NCBI RefSeq assembly: GCF_000243075.1
Contig: NC_016745.1
Span: forward strand, 2,497,001 to 2,561,000
DNA: 64,000 bases
Direction of reading: 5' to 3'
Origin: Oceanimonas sp. GK1
GTDB taxonomy: Bacteria; Pseudomonadota; Gammaproteobacteria; Enterobacterales; Aeromonadaceae
Positions 45,018 through 56,277 of this stretch are shown here, one piece after another (within the stretch, counting starts at the first letter, position 1; every line of letters begins with the position of its first letter). Made by a program: the position numbers and the translations under genes. The notes beneath the pieces are model-generated. The model saw only the letters and a program-made list of their open reading frames with translations, was not told the DNA's origin and did no database searches.

Positions 45018-45723
45018 GCAGGCTGGCATTGATGGCCGCCAAGGCGGCGGCGGGATCCGCGGCCTGGGTAATGGGGCGACCAATCACCAGGTAGTCACTG
45101 CCCGCTTTCAGCGCCAGCTCCGGCGTCATGATACGGCGCTGATCGCCGGCCTCACTGCCCGCCGGGCGAATACCCGGGGTCACCAGTTTAAAATCCGGGC
45201 CCAACTCGCTTTTCAGCAAGCTGGCTTCCTGGGCGGAGCACACCACACCGTCGAGCCCTGCCTGCTGGGTCAGCCGCGCCAGTGCCAGCACCTGCTCGGC
45301 CGGCGAGCGCAGCACGCCGGTCTGGGTTAACTCTTCGGCGGTCATGCTGGTGAGCACGGTCACCGCAATCAGCAGGGGGGCTCGGTCACCGTAGGGTGCC
45401 AGAGCCGCCTTGGCCGCTTCCATCATGCGGCTGCCACCGCTGGCATGCACATTGACCATCCACACCCCCAGCTCGGCAGCGGCGGCCACGGCCTTGGCTA
45501 CCGTGTTGGGGATATCGTGGAATTTGAGGTCCAGGAACACATCAAACCCCTGAGCCACCAGGTGGCGCACGAAGTCGGGGCCAAACAGGGTGAACATTTC
45601 CTTGCCCACTTTGAGCCGGCACTGGGTCGGACTCATTTGAGCTACCAGGGCGCGAGCCTGCTGCTCATCGGCAAAATCGAGGGCGATCAGTACCTTGGGA
45701 TCGCCATTGTGTGATGTTTGCAT
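45010..45723 (-). CDS. pyrF: Orotidine 5'-phosphate decarboxylase
   Basis: Last step of UMP synthesis, decarboxylating OMP. The 237 residues show the catalytic charge network in [17 protein letters not shown] (about 60-76: Asp-x-Lys-x-x-Asp) with [16 protein letters not shown] at the N-terminus and [15 protein letters not shown] and [11 protein letters not shown] at the phosphate-binding end. The length matches E. coli PyrF (245). It follows lapB, separated by a 101-bp gap with a GTGAGG palindrome. Confidence 0.95.
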   Translation of the reverse strand: MQTSHNGDPKVLIALDFADEQQARALVAQMSPTQCRLKVGKEMFTLFGPDFVRHLVAQGFDVFLDLKFHDIPNTVAKAVAAAAELGVWMVNVHASGGSRMMEAAKAALAPYGDRAPLLIAVTVLTSMTAEELTQTGVLRSPAEQVLALARLTQQAGLDGVVCSAQEASLLKSELGPDFKLVTPGIRPAGSEAGDQRRIMTPELALKAGSDYLVIGRPITQAADPAAALAAINASLHG

Positions 45724-45742
45724 GGATTACCTTTTCTTTTTT

Positions 45743-45817
45743 GTGAGGGGTGAGGAGTCAGAGGTGAGGAGAAAAACCCGGTGTTTCTCTCCCCTCACTC
45801 CTCACGCTTCACCCCTG
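45743..45817. repeat. GTGAGG-type imperfect palindrome between lapB and pyrF
   Basis: GTGAGGGGTGAGGAG, then GAGGTGAGGAG, then an inverted arm CTCCCCTCACTCCTCACGCTTCACCCC. The two arms are about 30 bp and imperfectly complementary around GAAAAACCCGGTGTTTC, so it can fold into a long hairpin. It is the same family as 15227, 18607 and 31276. Confidence 0.65.
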
Positions 45818-45824
45818 TCGTAAT

Positions 45825-46994
45825 TTATTCCCCGTCCAGTCCCCGTACCGGCTTGATGGTGCCCCACTGTTTACAGGACGGACACTGCCAGAACAGACTG
45901 CGGGCCGAAAATCCGCACTGGCCACAGCGATGGCTGGGTTTGGCCTTGATCTGCTCGGCCACCAGCGCCTTGAGCATCTCAAGGCTGGCTCTGGCCCTGC
46001 CATGCTCGGCATTGGCGGCGTGGTAGGACATCAGCCGGTAAAACCCCTTCATGGTAGGAGTCCGTTGCAAATGAGCAAGCACCAGTTGCTCGGCGCTGAC
46101 CTGCCCTTCCCTGGCCGCCACCCGCTCCGCCAGCATCAACACCGCGGTAGCGCCACTGTCCGCCGCCACCCACTGCTCCAGCAGGCTGGTAAAGGCGTCG
46201 TCCTGCCCCAGCTGATGATAACAGTGCTGCAGGTCCGCCAGCACTTCGCTGACAAAGCCCCTATCCTGCTCAAACACTTGCTGCAGGCAAGCGGCGGCCT
46301 GGCTCCACTGGCCGGCCGCCATGTGCATGGCGCCCAGCCGCATGCTGGCGCGCACGCAGCCGGGATCGGCCTTGAGCGCCTTTTTCAAATCGGTTATGGC
46401 GCCCCTGGCATCCTGGCGCTGCCATTTCTGCTCGGCCAGCTCGCAGTAAAAATGTCCCATGGGCACCAACGCCTTGCTGCCCTGGCGTTTCTTGAGGCGG
46501 GTGGCCACCGCAATGGCCTGCTCCCAGTCCCGCAACTGCTGATAGAGGGTCATCAGCAGCTCCAGGGCATCCTGCTCGTAGTCGGGATCGTCTTTCAGCT
46601 CGCTCAGGATCTGTTCGGCCCGGTCCAGCAGGCCGGCGGCAAAAAAATCCCGGGCCAGCTCCAGCATGGCCAGGTGGCGTTGCTCCAGGGACAGGTTGGG
46701 CCGGGCAATGAGATTCTGATGAATGCGGATGGCCCTGTCCACCTCACCGCGGGTGCGGAACAGGTTGCCCAGTGCCAGGTGGGTTTCAATGGTTTCGCTG
46801 TCGACCTGCAACAGCTGAATAAAGAGGTCCACCGCCTTGTCGGGCTCGTCGGAAAGCAAAAAATTCAACCCGGCAACATATTGCCGGGAGAATTGACTGG
46901 ATTGTTTCTGCACGTCCTGGCGAACGCCTCTGCGGCCCATATACCAGCCATAGGCCGCTGCCACCGGAAGCAGCAGAAACAACAATTCCAGCAT
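45825..46994 (-). CDS. lapB: Lipopolysaccharide assembly protein LapB (YciM)
   Basis: An inner-membrane TPR protein that regulates LPS synthesis through FtsH-mediated LpxC turnover. The 389 residues have one N-terminal transmembrane helix (MLELLFLLLPVAAAYGWYMG), several TPR units (for example LNFLLSDEPDKAVDLFIQLLQ and THLALGNLFRTRGEVDRAIRIHQN) and a C-terminal rubredoxin-like four-cysteine zinc domain (RCGQCGFSARSLFWQCPSCKQW). Length and organisation match E. coli LapB (389). It is co-transcribed with lapA, 8 bp upstream. Confidence 0.96.
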   Translation of the reverse strand: MLELLFLLLPVAAAYGWYMGRRGVRQDVQKQSSQFSRQYVAGLNFLLSDEPDKAVDLFIQLLQVDSETIETHLALGNLFRTRGEVDRAIRIHQNLIARPNLSLEQRHLAMLELARDFFAAGLLDRAEQILSELKDDPDYEQDALELLMTLYQQLRDWEQAIAVATRLKKRQGSKALVPMGHFYCELAEQKWQRQDARGAITDLKKALKADPGCVRASMRLGAMHMAAGQWSQAAACLQQVFEQDRGFVSEVLADLQHCYHQLGQDDAFTSLLEQWVAADSGATAVLMLAERVAAREGQVSAEQLVLAHLQRTPTMKGFYRLMSYHAANAEHGRARASLEMLKALVAEQIKAKPSHRCGQCGFSARSLFWQCPSCKQWGTIKPVRGLDGE

Positions 46995-47002
46995 GAAATT
47001 CG

Positions 47003-47290
47003 TCAGTCCTTAACCGGCAGCGCCCTGAGCTCTTCCAGTTCCCGTTGCTGACGTTCCACCTTTTTATTCAGTCCCTTGTTGGTCATTTTAAGGCGCAGCA
47101 TGACCAGGCCGAATACCAGCCAGCCAATCAGAAAGCCGGCCACAAACACCACCGCCAGCAGGGAAGAAAGACGGTAATCTCCCTGGGCCAGCAAATAGTT
47201 AACGTGCACCAGCTGGTCGTTCTGGGAGCCCAGGGTCAGACCCACCGCAAAAAGGATCGCCAGAATTATCAGGCCAAAAACAATTTTCAC
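47003..47290 (-). CDS. lapA: Lipopolysaccharide assembly protein LapA (YciS)
   Basis: A 95-residue inner-membrane protein with two transmembrane helices (FGLIILAILFAVGLTLGS and SLLAVVFVAGFLIGWLVFGLVML) and a basic, coiled-coil C-terminus (NKKVERQQRELEELRALPVKD). This matches YciS/LapA in length and order. It works with LapB in LPS assembly. It lies between ihfB and lapB on the leftward strand, as in E. coli. Confidence 0.92.
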   Translation of the reverse strand: MKIVFGLIILAILFAVGLTLGSQNDQLVHVNYLLAQGDYRLSSLLAVVFVAGFLIGWLVFGLVMLRLKMTNKGLNKKVERQQRELEELRALPVKD

Positions 47291-47380
47291 CTTACCCTCT
47301 CAACATCCTGATTTTAGAGTAATTGGCATTATCCCGAAAAAGCCCGGGCTTCGCCAGCGCAGCCACCGGGAAAAGTGAGC

Positions 47381-47662
47381 TCACGCCGGGTTTACCCGCT
47401 CACGCAGCTCCTTGCCCGGTTTGAAATGGGGAACGTATTTCCCGTTGAGTTCCACCTTTTCACCGGTCTTGGGATTGCGGCCCAGGCGGGGAGCCCGATA
47501 ATGCAGGGAGAAACTGCCGAAACCGCGAATTTCAATACGGTCACCCGATTGCAGCGTTGACGCCATTTGCTCCAGAATTTCCTTGATGGCGTTTTCCACT
47601 TCCTTGGCAGAAAGATGAGCATATTGCTCGGTCAGTCGTTCAATCAGGTCGGATTTTGTCAT
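47381..47662 (-). CDS. ihfB: Integration host factor beta subunit
   Basis: A 93-residue HU/IHF-family DNA-bending subunit. The first helices ([34 protein letters not shown]) and beta arms ([49 protein letters not shown]) match IhfB closely, including the DNA-intercalating proline in GRNPKTGE. It pairs with IhfA, encoded elsewhere, to bend DNA in recombination, transcription and transposition. It sits in the conserved rpsA-ihfB-lapA order; an rpsA terminator precedes it. Confidence 0.96.
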   Translation of the reverse strand: MTKSDLIERLTEQYAHLSAKEVENAIKEILEQMASTLQSGDRIEIRGFGSFSLHYRAPRLGRNPKTGEKVELNGKYVPHFKPGKELRERVNPA

Positions 47663-47688
47663 GATTCAGTCTCCGGAACACAAAACAA

Positions 47689-47709
47689 AAAGGGGCCATG
47701 AGGCCCCTT
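47689..47709 (-). terminator. Terminator after rpsA
   Basis: Read leftward, AAGGGGCC pairs with GGCCCCTT around TCAT, followed by TTTG and further T/A sequence. Confidence 0.75.
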
Positions 47710-47727
47710 GTTTCAATACGGTCAGGC

Positions 47728-49398
47728 TTATTCGCCTTTTGCCGCCTTGAATGCTTCTGCCATGGCACTCAGACCAACAACTTCGTCTTGCTGGTTCAGG
47801 GTGTCGATAGCGGCCTTCTCTTCAGCTTCGTCCTTCGCGCGGATGGACAGGCTGACGGTGCGGTTCTTGCGATCGATGCCCATGAAGCGAGCTTCAACTT
47901 CTTCACCAGCGTTCAGCACGGTGGAGGCGTCTTCGATGCGGTCGCGGGAGATGTCGGCAACGCGGATGTAACCTTCCACGCCTTCTTCCAGCTCAACCAC
48001 AGCGCCCTTGGCGTCAACGGCGGTGATGGTACCCTTAACGATAGCACCTTTCTTGTTGTCAGACAGGTACTTATTGAAAGGATCCTCGTCGATTTGCTTC
48101 ACGCCCAGGCTGATGCGCTCACGCTCCGGATCGACCTGCAGCACAACGGCTTCGATCTCGTCGCCTTTCTTGAAATCACGAACGGCGTCATCACCGTTGG
48201 CGTTCCAGGAAATGTCGGACAGGTGAACCAGACCGTCGATGCCGCCATCCAGACCAATGAAGATACCGAAGTCGGTGATGGACTTGATCTTGCCGGAAAC
48301 ACGGTCGCCCTTGTTGTGGGTTTCTGCAAACAGCTGCCACGGGTTGGACTTGCACTGTTTGAGGCCCAGGGAGATACGACGACGCTCTTCGTCGATGTCC
48401 AGCACCATCACGTCTACGTTGTCGCCAACGGAAACCACTTTGGACGGGTGGATGTTCTTGTTGGTCCAGTCCATTTCGGACACGTGAACCAGGCCTTCTA
48501 CGCCTTCTTCGATTTCAACGAAGCAGCCATAGTCGGTCAGGTTGGTCACGCGGCCGGCCAGACGGGTGCCTTCCGGGTAACGGTTGGCGATATCTACCCA
48601 CGGATCTTCGCCCAGCTGCTTCAGACCCAGAGACACACGGGTGCGCTCGCGGTCGAACTTCAGCACCTTAACGTTGATTTCGTCGCCAACGTTCACGATC
48701 TCGGAAGGATGCTTAACGCGCTTCCAGGCCATGTCGGTGATGTGCAGCAGGCCATCGACGCCGCCCAGATCCACGAAAGCACCGTAGTCGGTCAGGTTCT
48801 TGACGATACCCTTGACTTCCTGGCCTTCCTGCAGGTTTTCCAGCAGTTGCTCGCGCTCGGCGCTGTTTTCGGTTTCGATCACGGCACGACGGGAAACCAC
48901 CACGTTGTTACGCTTCTGGTCCAGCTTGATGACCTTGAACTCAAGCTCTTTGCCTTCCAGGTGAGTGGTGTCGCGAACCGGACGCACGTCTACCAGGGAG
49001 CCCGGCAGGAAGGCGCGAATGCTGTTCACTTCCACGGTGAAGCCACCCTTGACCTTGCCGTTGATCACGCCGGTCACGGTTTCTTCGTCTTCGTAGGCCT
49101 TTTCCAGCTGCAGCCAGGCTTCGTGACGCTTGGCTTTTTCACGGGACAGCTGAGTCTCACCGAAGCCATCTTCCACGGCATCCAGCGCTACGTCTACTTC
49201 ATCGCCAACGCTGATTTCCAGCTCGCCCTGGGCGTTTTTGAACTGCTCGGCGGGAATGGCGGACTCGGACTTCAGACCGGCGTCAACCAGCACGATGCCG
49301 TTTTCAATGGCAACAACGGTGCCCTTGACGATGGAGCCCGGACGGGTTTCGAGTTCTTTCAGGGACTCTTCAAAGAGTTGAGCAAAAGATTCAGTCAT
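47728..49398 (-). CDS. rpsA: 30S ribosomal protein S1
   Basis: The 556-residue S1 protein with six S1 motifs, which binds mRNA and brings it to the 30S subunit. Repeat signatures are clear ([91 protein letters not shown]). The ATG at 49398 ([19 protein letters not shown]) is the family start; a longer frame to 49521 adds unrelated sequence. The leader is about 110 bp after cmk, and S1 is known to autoregulate its translation through such a leader in E. coli. Confidence 0.97.
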   Translation of the reverse strand: MTESFAQLFEESLKELETRPGSIVKGTVVAIENGIVLVDAGLKSESAIPAEQFKNAQGELEISVGDEVDVALDAVEDGFGETQLSREKAKRHEAWLQLEKAYEDEETVTGVINGKVKGGFTVEVNSIRAFLPGSLVDVRPVRDTTHLEGKELEFKVIKLDQKRNNVVVSRRAVIETENSAEREQLLENLQEGQEVKGIVKNLTDYGAFVDLGGVDGLLHITDMAWKRVKHPSEIVNVGDEINVKVLKFDRERTRVSLGLKQLGEDPWVDIANRYPEGTRLAGRVTNLTDYGCFVEIEEGVEGLVHVSEMDWTNKNIHPSKVVSVGDNVDVMVLDIDEERRRISLGLKQCKSNPWQLFAETHNKGDRVSGKIKSITDFGIFIGLDGGIDGLVHLSDISWNANGDDAVRDFKKGDEIEAVVLQVDPERERISLGVKQIDEDPFNKYLSDNKKGAIVKGTITAVDAKGAVVELEEGVEGYIRVADISRDRIEDASTVLNAGEEVEARFMGIDRKNRTVSLSIRAKDEAEEKAAIDTLNQQDEVVGLSAMAEAFKAAKGE

Positions 49399-49510
49399 AT
49401 GATTAATGAATACACACTGTTTGAGTTGAACATCCACGGGGCATTCCGGCACACGTGGGGTGACTAACACATTCCGCCCTTCTTCCCTGAGGGTGGCATT
49501 GCCAAATGGC

Positions 49511-50191
49511 TTAACGACCAAGTTTAACCTTAGTATGACTCAGCACCCTGTCCAGCACGTCTGTTATGGAAAGGCTGGTGGAGTCGATAACCAAGGCGTC
49601 ATCGGCCGCCTTGAGAGGCGCCACGGCCCGGTTTCTGTCCCGGTCGTCACGTTCCTGTATTTCGCTTAAAAGGCGGTCAAAACTAACATCAAAGCCCTTG
49701 TCTTGCAACTGCTTGAGGCGCCGGCGGGCACGCTCTTCGGCGCTGGCGTCGAGAAAGATTTTGACCTCCGCATCCGGGAACACCACGGTGCCCATGTCGC
49801 GCCCGTCGGCAATCAGGCCGGGCCGGGCGCGAAAGGCGCGCTGGCGGCGCAGCAGCGCTTCGCGTACCCTGGGAAAGGCCGCCACCTTGCTGGCCGCGTC
49901 GGCCACTTCCTGGGTGCGGATGTCCCGGGAAACGTCTTCGCCTTCCAGGATCACGCGGATTTCACCGCCTGCGGTCGGAAACTGCACGTCCAGGTGAGCT
50001 GCCAGGGGCATCAGGCCCGCTTCGTCATTCAGAGCCACGTTGTGGTGCAGGGCGGCCAGTGCCAGCACCCGGTAGATGGCGCCGGAATCGAGCAGGTGCC
50101 ATTCCAGTTGCTCGGCCAACAGCTGGCAGAGGGTTCCCTTGCCGGCACCGCCCGGGCCATCCACAGTGATGACGGGAGCTTGTTCAGACAT
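49511..50191 (-). CDS. cmk: Cytidylate kinase
   Basis: CMP/dCMP kinase that supplies CDP for nucleotide and phospholipid synthesis. The 226 residues contain the P-loop [22 protein letters not shown] (8-29), the CMP-recognition segments [20 protein letters not shown] and [44 protein letters not shown], all in the family order. The start is ATG 50191 ([12 protein letters not shown]). It is upstream of rpsA, as in E. coli. Confidence 0.95.
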   Translation of the reverse strand: MSEQAPVITVDGPGGAGKGTLCQLLAEQLEWHLLDSGAIYRVLALAALHHNVALNDEAGLMPLAAHLDVQFPTAGGEIRVILEGEDVSRDIRTQEVADAASKVAAFPRVREALLRRQRAFRARPGLIADGRDMGTVVFPDAEVKIFLDASAEERARRRLKQLQDKGFDVSFDRLLSEIQERDDRDRNRAVAPLKAADDALVIDSTSLSITDVLDRVLSHTKVKLGR

Positions 50192-50395
50192 ACATCCTCC
50201 AGTTAATCATGAGTCCGGGCACACCGCCTGAAGACGGGCGCCGCGCGGGCGGCATTATAACCAAGTTGTGCCACAAAGACAGGCATTACAAACAATTAAC
50301 AAATGCCATGGCGCGATTGCGCCTATACCTGCCGGCCCATCCGCTTTACAATAACCGCCATTTTTTATTGATGAATTGACTCAAAGAGGAACGCC

Positions 50396-50995
50396 ATGAG
50401 CAGTGTTACCCGAATGGCAAACTCCAAACTGCCTACTCCCTGGGGCACTTTTACCCTGGTCGGGTTTGAAGAAAAGGGCACGGGCAAGGATCATGCCGCC
50501 CTGGTCATGGGGGATGTCGGCAACGGTGAGCCGGTGCTGGCACGCATTCATTCCGAGTGCCTGACCGGCGACGCCCTGTTCAGCCTGCGTTGCGACTGTG
50601 GCTTTCAGTTACAGGCCGCGCTGGAGCGCATTGCCCGGGAAGGCCGGGGTGTATTGCTGTATGTGCGTCAGGAAGGCCGGGGCATTGGCCTGCTGAACAA
50701 GATCCACGCCTACCACCTGCAGGATCAGGGCAAGGACACGGTAGAAGCCAACGTGGAGCTGGGTTTTGCCGCCGACATGCGTGACTACACCATCTGTGCC
50801 GACATGCTGCGCAGCCTGGGGGTCAGCGAGCTTCGGCTGATGACCAACAACCCGCGCAAGGTCAAGGCGATGGAGAACTTCGGCATCAAGGTGGCCGAGC
50901 GCCTGCCGCTGCAGGAAGGCCGCAATCCCTTCAACGAGCATTACCTCGACACCAAGGCCGGCAAGCTGGGCCACATGCTGAAAGAGCAGGACTGA
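50396..50995 (+). CDS. ribA: GTP cyclohydrolase II
   Basis: Converts GTP to 2,5-diamino-6-ribosylamino-pyrimidinone phosphate, the first committed step of riboflavin synthesis. The zinc-binding cysteines are in [20 protein letters not shown] (about 53-72), and [20 protein letters not shown] (about 92-111) carries the catalytic arginine region. [19 protein letters not shown] is the C-terminal signature. The 199 residues are as in E. coli RibA (196). A strong ribosome-binding site (AGAGG) precedes the ATG at 50396. The gene is followed by a bidirectional-looking terminator shared with the acyl carrier protein gene. Confidence 0.96.
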   Translation: MSSVTRMANSKLPTPWGTFTLVGFEEKGTGKDHAALVMGDVGNGEPVLARIHSECLTGDALFSLRCDCGFQLQAALERIAREGRGVLLYVRQEGRGIGLLNKIHAYHLQDQGKDTVEANVELGFAADMRDYTICADMLRSLGVSELRLMTNNPRKVKAMENFGIKVAERLPLQEGRNPFNEHYLDTKAGKLGHMLKEQD

Positions 50996-51020
50996 AAGTC
51001 CCTCTCCCCCGCCCCATGAG

Positions 51021-51305
51021 TCATACCGGCCCCGGGCCGGTATTTTTTTGCCCGGATTTGCCGGTGTGCCGGCTCAGGTAATCCACCATCTGCGACAGCC
51101 GAGTGATGCGGGCAAAGTCGGCTTCCGGAATAAGTATCCCCAGCTCCCGGCCCAGCGCCTCAACCAGCCGCAGAAAATCCATCGAGTCCAGATCGAGTGC
51201 ATCTCTCATGTCTTCGTCCGGGTCCAGCTGTGCGGTATCGGCATCCGGTGCTATGTCCCGAATGTGGCGACAGACCAGCTCGGTCAGCGCTTGCTTGTCT
51301 TTCAT
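51021..51305 (-). CDS. Stand-alone acyl carrier protein
   Basis: A 94-residue acyl carrier protein. The phosphopantetheine attachment site is in MRDALDLDSMDFLRLVEAL, with the serine at S41 inside the DSM motif. The helical pattern is typical (ELVCRHIRDIAP at the start, ADFARITRLSQMVDYLSRH at the end). It is distinct from the housekeeping AcpP, which would sit in a fab cluster. It overlaps the E2 gene by 4 bp (51302-51305), so it belongs to the dehydrogenase operon; why an acyl carrier is needed there is unclear. No phosphopantetheinyl transferase is in the window. Confidence 0.85.
   Translation of the reverse strand: MKDKQALTELVCRHIRDIAPDADTAQLDPDEDMRDALDLDSMDFLRLVEALGRELGILIPEADFARITRLSQMVDYLSRHTGKSGQKNTGPGPV
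51024..51049. terminator. Terminator between ribA and the acyl carrier protein gene
   Basis: A TACCGGCCC / GGGCCGGTA stem followed by TTTTTTT. It overlaps the stop codon of the leftward acyl carrier protein gene, so it serves mainly ribA. Confidence 0.85.
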
Positions 51306-52441
51306 TCCAGTTGCTCCGGCTGTTGCAATAAGTTGTCTATCCGGTTAAGCAAACGGGCGCCCTCGTGACCGTCACTCACCCTGTGGTCGGCGGCCAGGCT
51401 GAAACTGGCCTGGAGCATGGGCACTATGTTCTGCTGCTGTACCCAGGGAGCCAGGCGCACCCGACCCATGCCCAGCAGGGCCACTTGCGGCGGAAAGATC
51501 ACCCCCTGAATGCGATCCACTCCCCGCTCCCCCAAACTGGACACGGTCACCGTCGCCTCCTGCAGTTCAGCGCTGCGCAGCCCTCCTTCCCGGGCCCGGA
51601 TCACCTGATCCCGAAGGGCCGCCATCATTTGTGCCGCTCCCAGTAGGTGCGCGTCATGGATGGCCGGCACCACCAGCCCGCCCCGGCGCAGGTGGATGAC
51701 GTTGCCCAGGTGCACCCGGGGTTCGCTGTAATAGTGACCGTCCCGGTAAAAACCGTTGAAGCGGGAAAACTCGGCCAGTGCTCGAGCCAGGGCACAGTAG
51801 ACAAGGGCATTGACCAGCACCAGTTGTTCGGCGGGCTTGCCATGATTAAAGGCCGTGCACCAGGCCTGGGCCCGCGCCAGGGCAATATCCTGCTCCAGAT
51901 AGTAATGGGGGATCTCCCGCTTGGAGCGACTCACCACATCGGCAATGGCCTGGCGCATTCGCGGCTCCGCTTCCTGCGGCTTTGAAGATGACGCCAACGC
52001 CTCGATATCCGCCAGCACCAGGGCGCCATCGGGTCCGCTGCCGGGTCCCAGACCACGCCAGTCGATGCCCAGCTGGCCGGCTCGCTGGCGGGCCGCCGGC
52101 GAAATGCGAACGGATCTCCCGGCAGCCGCCGGCCTGGTCGGTTCCGGCTCAGGCATATTCGGTACCCTGGGTTCTCTGACCGTTTCCTCCTGTTCGGCAT
52201 CACCACTCAGGCGCAAGCGAGCGATGGGCTCACCCACCTGCAACGACTCACCTATCGGTGCCAGTAGTGTCTCAACTACGCCTTCGTCAAAGACCTCCAG
52301 ATCAATCAGCCCCTTCATGGTGTCGATGGTGGCGATCACATCGCCCCGGTGCACCGCATCCCCGGGTTTCACCCGCCATTCCGCCACCGTGCCCTTGGCC
52401 ATGTCGGATCCGAAGGATGGCATGCTGATGGTTTTGATCAT
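51302..52441 (-). CDS. 2-oxoacid/acetoin dehydrogenase E2 (dihydrolipoamide acyltransferase)
   Basis: A 379-residue acyltransferase with one N-terminal lipoyl domain (lipoyl lysine K43 in [12 protein letters not shown]), a peripheral subunit-binding domain ([18 protein letters not shown], then [14 protein letters not shown], about 110-150) and a catalytic domain ending with the HxxxDG motif in [17 protein letters not shown]. It carries acyl groups from E1 to CoA. No E3 dihydrolipoamide dehydrogenase is encoded nearby, so a shared Lpd is presumably used. The gene overlaps the E1 beta gene by 4 bp (52438-52441) and is in the Acs-E1-E2-ACP operon. Confidence 0.9.
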   Translation of the reverse strand: MIKTISMPSFGSDMAKGTVAEWRVKPGDAVHRGDVIATIDTMKGLIDLEVFDEGVVETLLAPIGESLQVGEPIARLRLSGDAEQEETVREPRVPNMPEPEPTRPAAAGRSVRISPAARQRAGQLGIDWRGLGPGSGPDGALVLADIEALASSSKPQEAEPRMRQAIADVVSRSKREIPHYYLEQDIALARAQAWCTAFNHGKPAEQLVLVNALVYCALARALAEFSRFNGFYRDGHYYSEPRVHLGNVIHLRRGGLVVPAIHDAHLLGAAQMMAALRDQVIRAREGGLRSAELQEATVTVSSLGERGVDRIQGVIFPPQVALLGMGRVRLAPWVQQQNIVPMLQASFSLAADHRVSDGHEGARLLNRIDNLLQQPEQLE

Positions 52442-53421
52442 TTTCCCACCACCCTGATGGCGGCAGCCACTATGCCCTCGACCTGGGGGGTGGCCGCCAG
52501 CTCCAGATGCCGGGGATAAGGGATCGGTACCTCTCTGCTACACACCCGCTGGGGCGGTGCATCCAGCGACCAGAAGCAATGCTCCGCCACCTGGGCGCAA
52601 ATCTCGCCGGCCAGGCTGCCGGTGCGCCAGCCTTCGTCCACTACCAGCAGGCGCCGGGTCTTGTTGACCGAGGCAAACAGGGTGTCGCTATCGAGCGGAC
52701 GCAAACAGCGCAGGTCCACCACCTCGGCGCTGATGCCCCAGCCTTGCAGCAACGCGGCCGCCTCCAGCGCTTTGGGCAGGGAGCCACCGTAGCTGACCAG
52801 GCTGAGATCCGTCCCTTGCCGGCGCACCAGTGCCCGGTGCATGTCGGGGCATTCCTCCGCCGTGGGGGCCGGCCCCGTCATGTTGTAGAGCAGCACATGC
52901 TCAAACAGCAGCACAGGATCGGGATCCGCCAGGGCCATCGCCAGCATGTAACGGGCATCGGCCAGGGTGGCCGGCGCCAGCACCTTGAGGCCGGGCACGT
53001 GGGCATACCAGTTTTCCAGACTGTGGGAATGCTGGGCCGCCAGCTGCCGGCCGGCGCCGCAGGCCATGCGGATCACCAGCGGCACTCCCAGCTGACCACC
53101 GGACATATGGCGCAGGGTGGCGGCATTGTTAACGATCTGATCCAGCGCCAGCAGGCTGAAATTGACCGTCATCACTTCCACAATGGGCCGCATGCCACCC
53201 AGCGCCGCGCCTATCCCCGCACCGACGAAACCGGACTCGGACAAGGGCGTATCCCGCACCCGCTGCTCGCCAAACTCCTGCAACAGCCCCTTGGTCACCG
53301 CATAGCAGCCACCGTAATGGCCCACGTCCTCGCCCATCAGGAATACCCGGGGATCCTGCCGAATGGCTTCCCGTATGGCTTCCCGCACCGCTTCCCGATA
53401 GCTGATGTCTGGCATATTCAT
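52438..53421 (-). CDS. 2-oxoacid/acetoin-type dehydrogenase E1 beta
   Basis: A thiamine-diphosphate-dependent transketolase-like beta subunit, 327 residues. It shows the hallmarks [73 protein letters not shown], and the C-terminal half ([37 protein letters not shown]). Either the acetoin (AcoB) or pyruvate type is possible; the gene pattern alone does not decide. The ATG at 53421 overlaps the E1 alpha stop (ATGA); the open frame to 53451 lies inside E1 alpha. It forms an alpha2beta2 heterotetramer with E1 alpha. Confidence 0.92.
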   Translation of the reverse strand: MNMPDISYREAVREAIREAIRQDPRVFLMGEDVGHYGGCYAVTKGLLQEFGEQRVRDTPLSESGFVGAGIGAALGGMRPIVEVMTVNFSLLALDQIVNNAATLRHMSGGQLGVPLVIRMACGAGRQLAAQHSHSLENWYAHVPGLKVLAPATLADARYMLAMALADPDPVLLFEHVLLYNMTGPAPTAEECPDMHRALVRRQGTDLSLVSYGGSLPKALEAAALLQGWGISAEVVDLRCLRPLDSDTLFASVNKTRRLLVVDEGWRTGSLAGEICAQVAEHCFWSLDAPPQRVCSREVPIPYPRHLELAATPQVEGIVAAAIRVVGK

Positions 53422-54393
53422 GCTTCCGGCTCCTGATAGACGCCGCGGCACAGCTCCGACTCGGGCTCAAACGCCGACTGCTCGGCAAAGGAGACAGCCT
53501 CATTTAACTCCAATCTGACCGCCTGTTCCAGTTGCTGCCACCGGGCTTCATCCAGCTCACCGCTCTGCTCCAGACGCTGCCTGAGCTGCACAATGGGGCC
53601 CTTTTGCTGCCATTGCTCGACTTCTTCCGGAGTACGGTAAAGCTGGGTATCAAACATGGAGTGACCGCGAAAACGGTAGGTCAAACATTCCAGAAAACGA
53701 GGCCCGCCCCCCTGACGAATGGCTTCGCAACATTCCCGCGCCGCCGCTTCCACCGCCGCCACCTGCATGCCGTCCACCTCGCGGGCGACCAGGCCATAGC
53801 TTTCGGCTTTTTTGAAGATCCGCTGCTCCGACTCGGAGATGGCCAGGGCCGTGCCCATGGCGTAGCGGTTATTTTCACATACAAATAACACCGGCAACCG
53901 CCACAGCTGGGCCAGGTTGAGGCTTTCGTGAAATTCCCCTTCCGCCGCCGCCCCTTCACCGAAGAAGCAGCAGGTCACCCGCTTGTGCCCCTGCAGCTTG
54001 TCGGCCAATGCCATGCCCACCGCCATCGGCAGGGCGCCGGCGACAATGGCATTGCCACCATAGAAACGTTTGTTCTTGTCGAAAATATGCATGGAGCCGC
54101 CCCTCCCCCGGCTGCTGCCCCCGGCTTTGCCGAACATCTCGGCCATCACCGCTTTCATGTCCAGCCCTCGGGCCAGCGCATGGCCGTGCTCCCGGTAGGT
54201 GGCGATCACCGCATCTTCCGCCGTCAGCGCCTGCATCACGCCCACCGCCACCGCTTCTTCGCCAATATAGAGATGCAGAAAGCCGCGGATTTTCTCTTCC
54301 ATATACAGCTCGGCGCAGCGCTCTTCAAAACGGCGAATGCGCAACATCGCCTGCAGCAACTGCAGCAAGTGACGGCTGTCCGGCCCGCTGCCG

Positions 54394-54416
<23 letters not shown>
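53418..54416 (-). CDS. 2-oxoacid/acetoin-type dehydrogenase E1 alpha
   Basis: A TPP-binding E1 alpha of 332 residues. The TPP/Mg motif is [31 protein letters not shown] (about 170-200), and [24 protein letters not shown] and [21 protein letters not shown] are family signatures. [33 protein letters not shown] is the entry channel region. Sequence fits AcoA/PdhA-type enzymes. The ATG at 54416 overlaps the acetyl-CoA synthetase gene by 23 bp; the longer frame to 54584 lies inside that gene. It is coupled to E1 beta. Confidence 0.92.
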
Positions 54417-56178
<1,762 letters not shown>

Positions 56179-56277
56179 GCGAGCCTCCTGCTTGCCGGTG
56201 GCTTTACGGGTGGCAGAGCGGGTGACCGAATGATGCCGCCCTTTGACGCTCTTGAGGCAAGTTTAGCCATAAACCGG

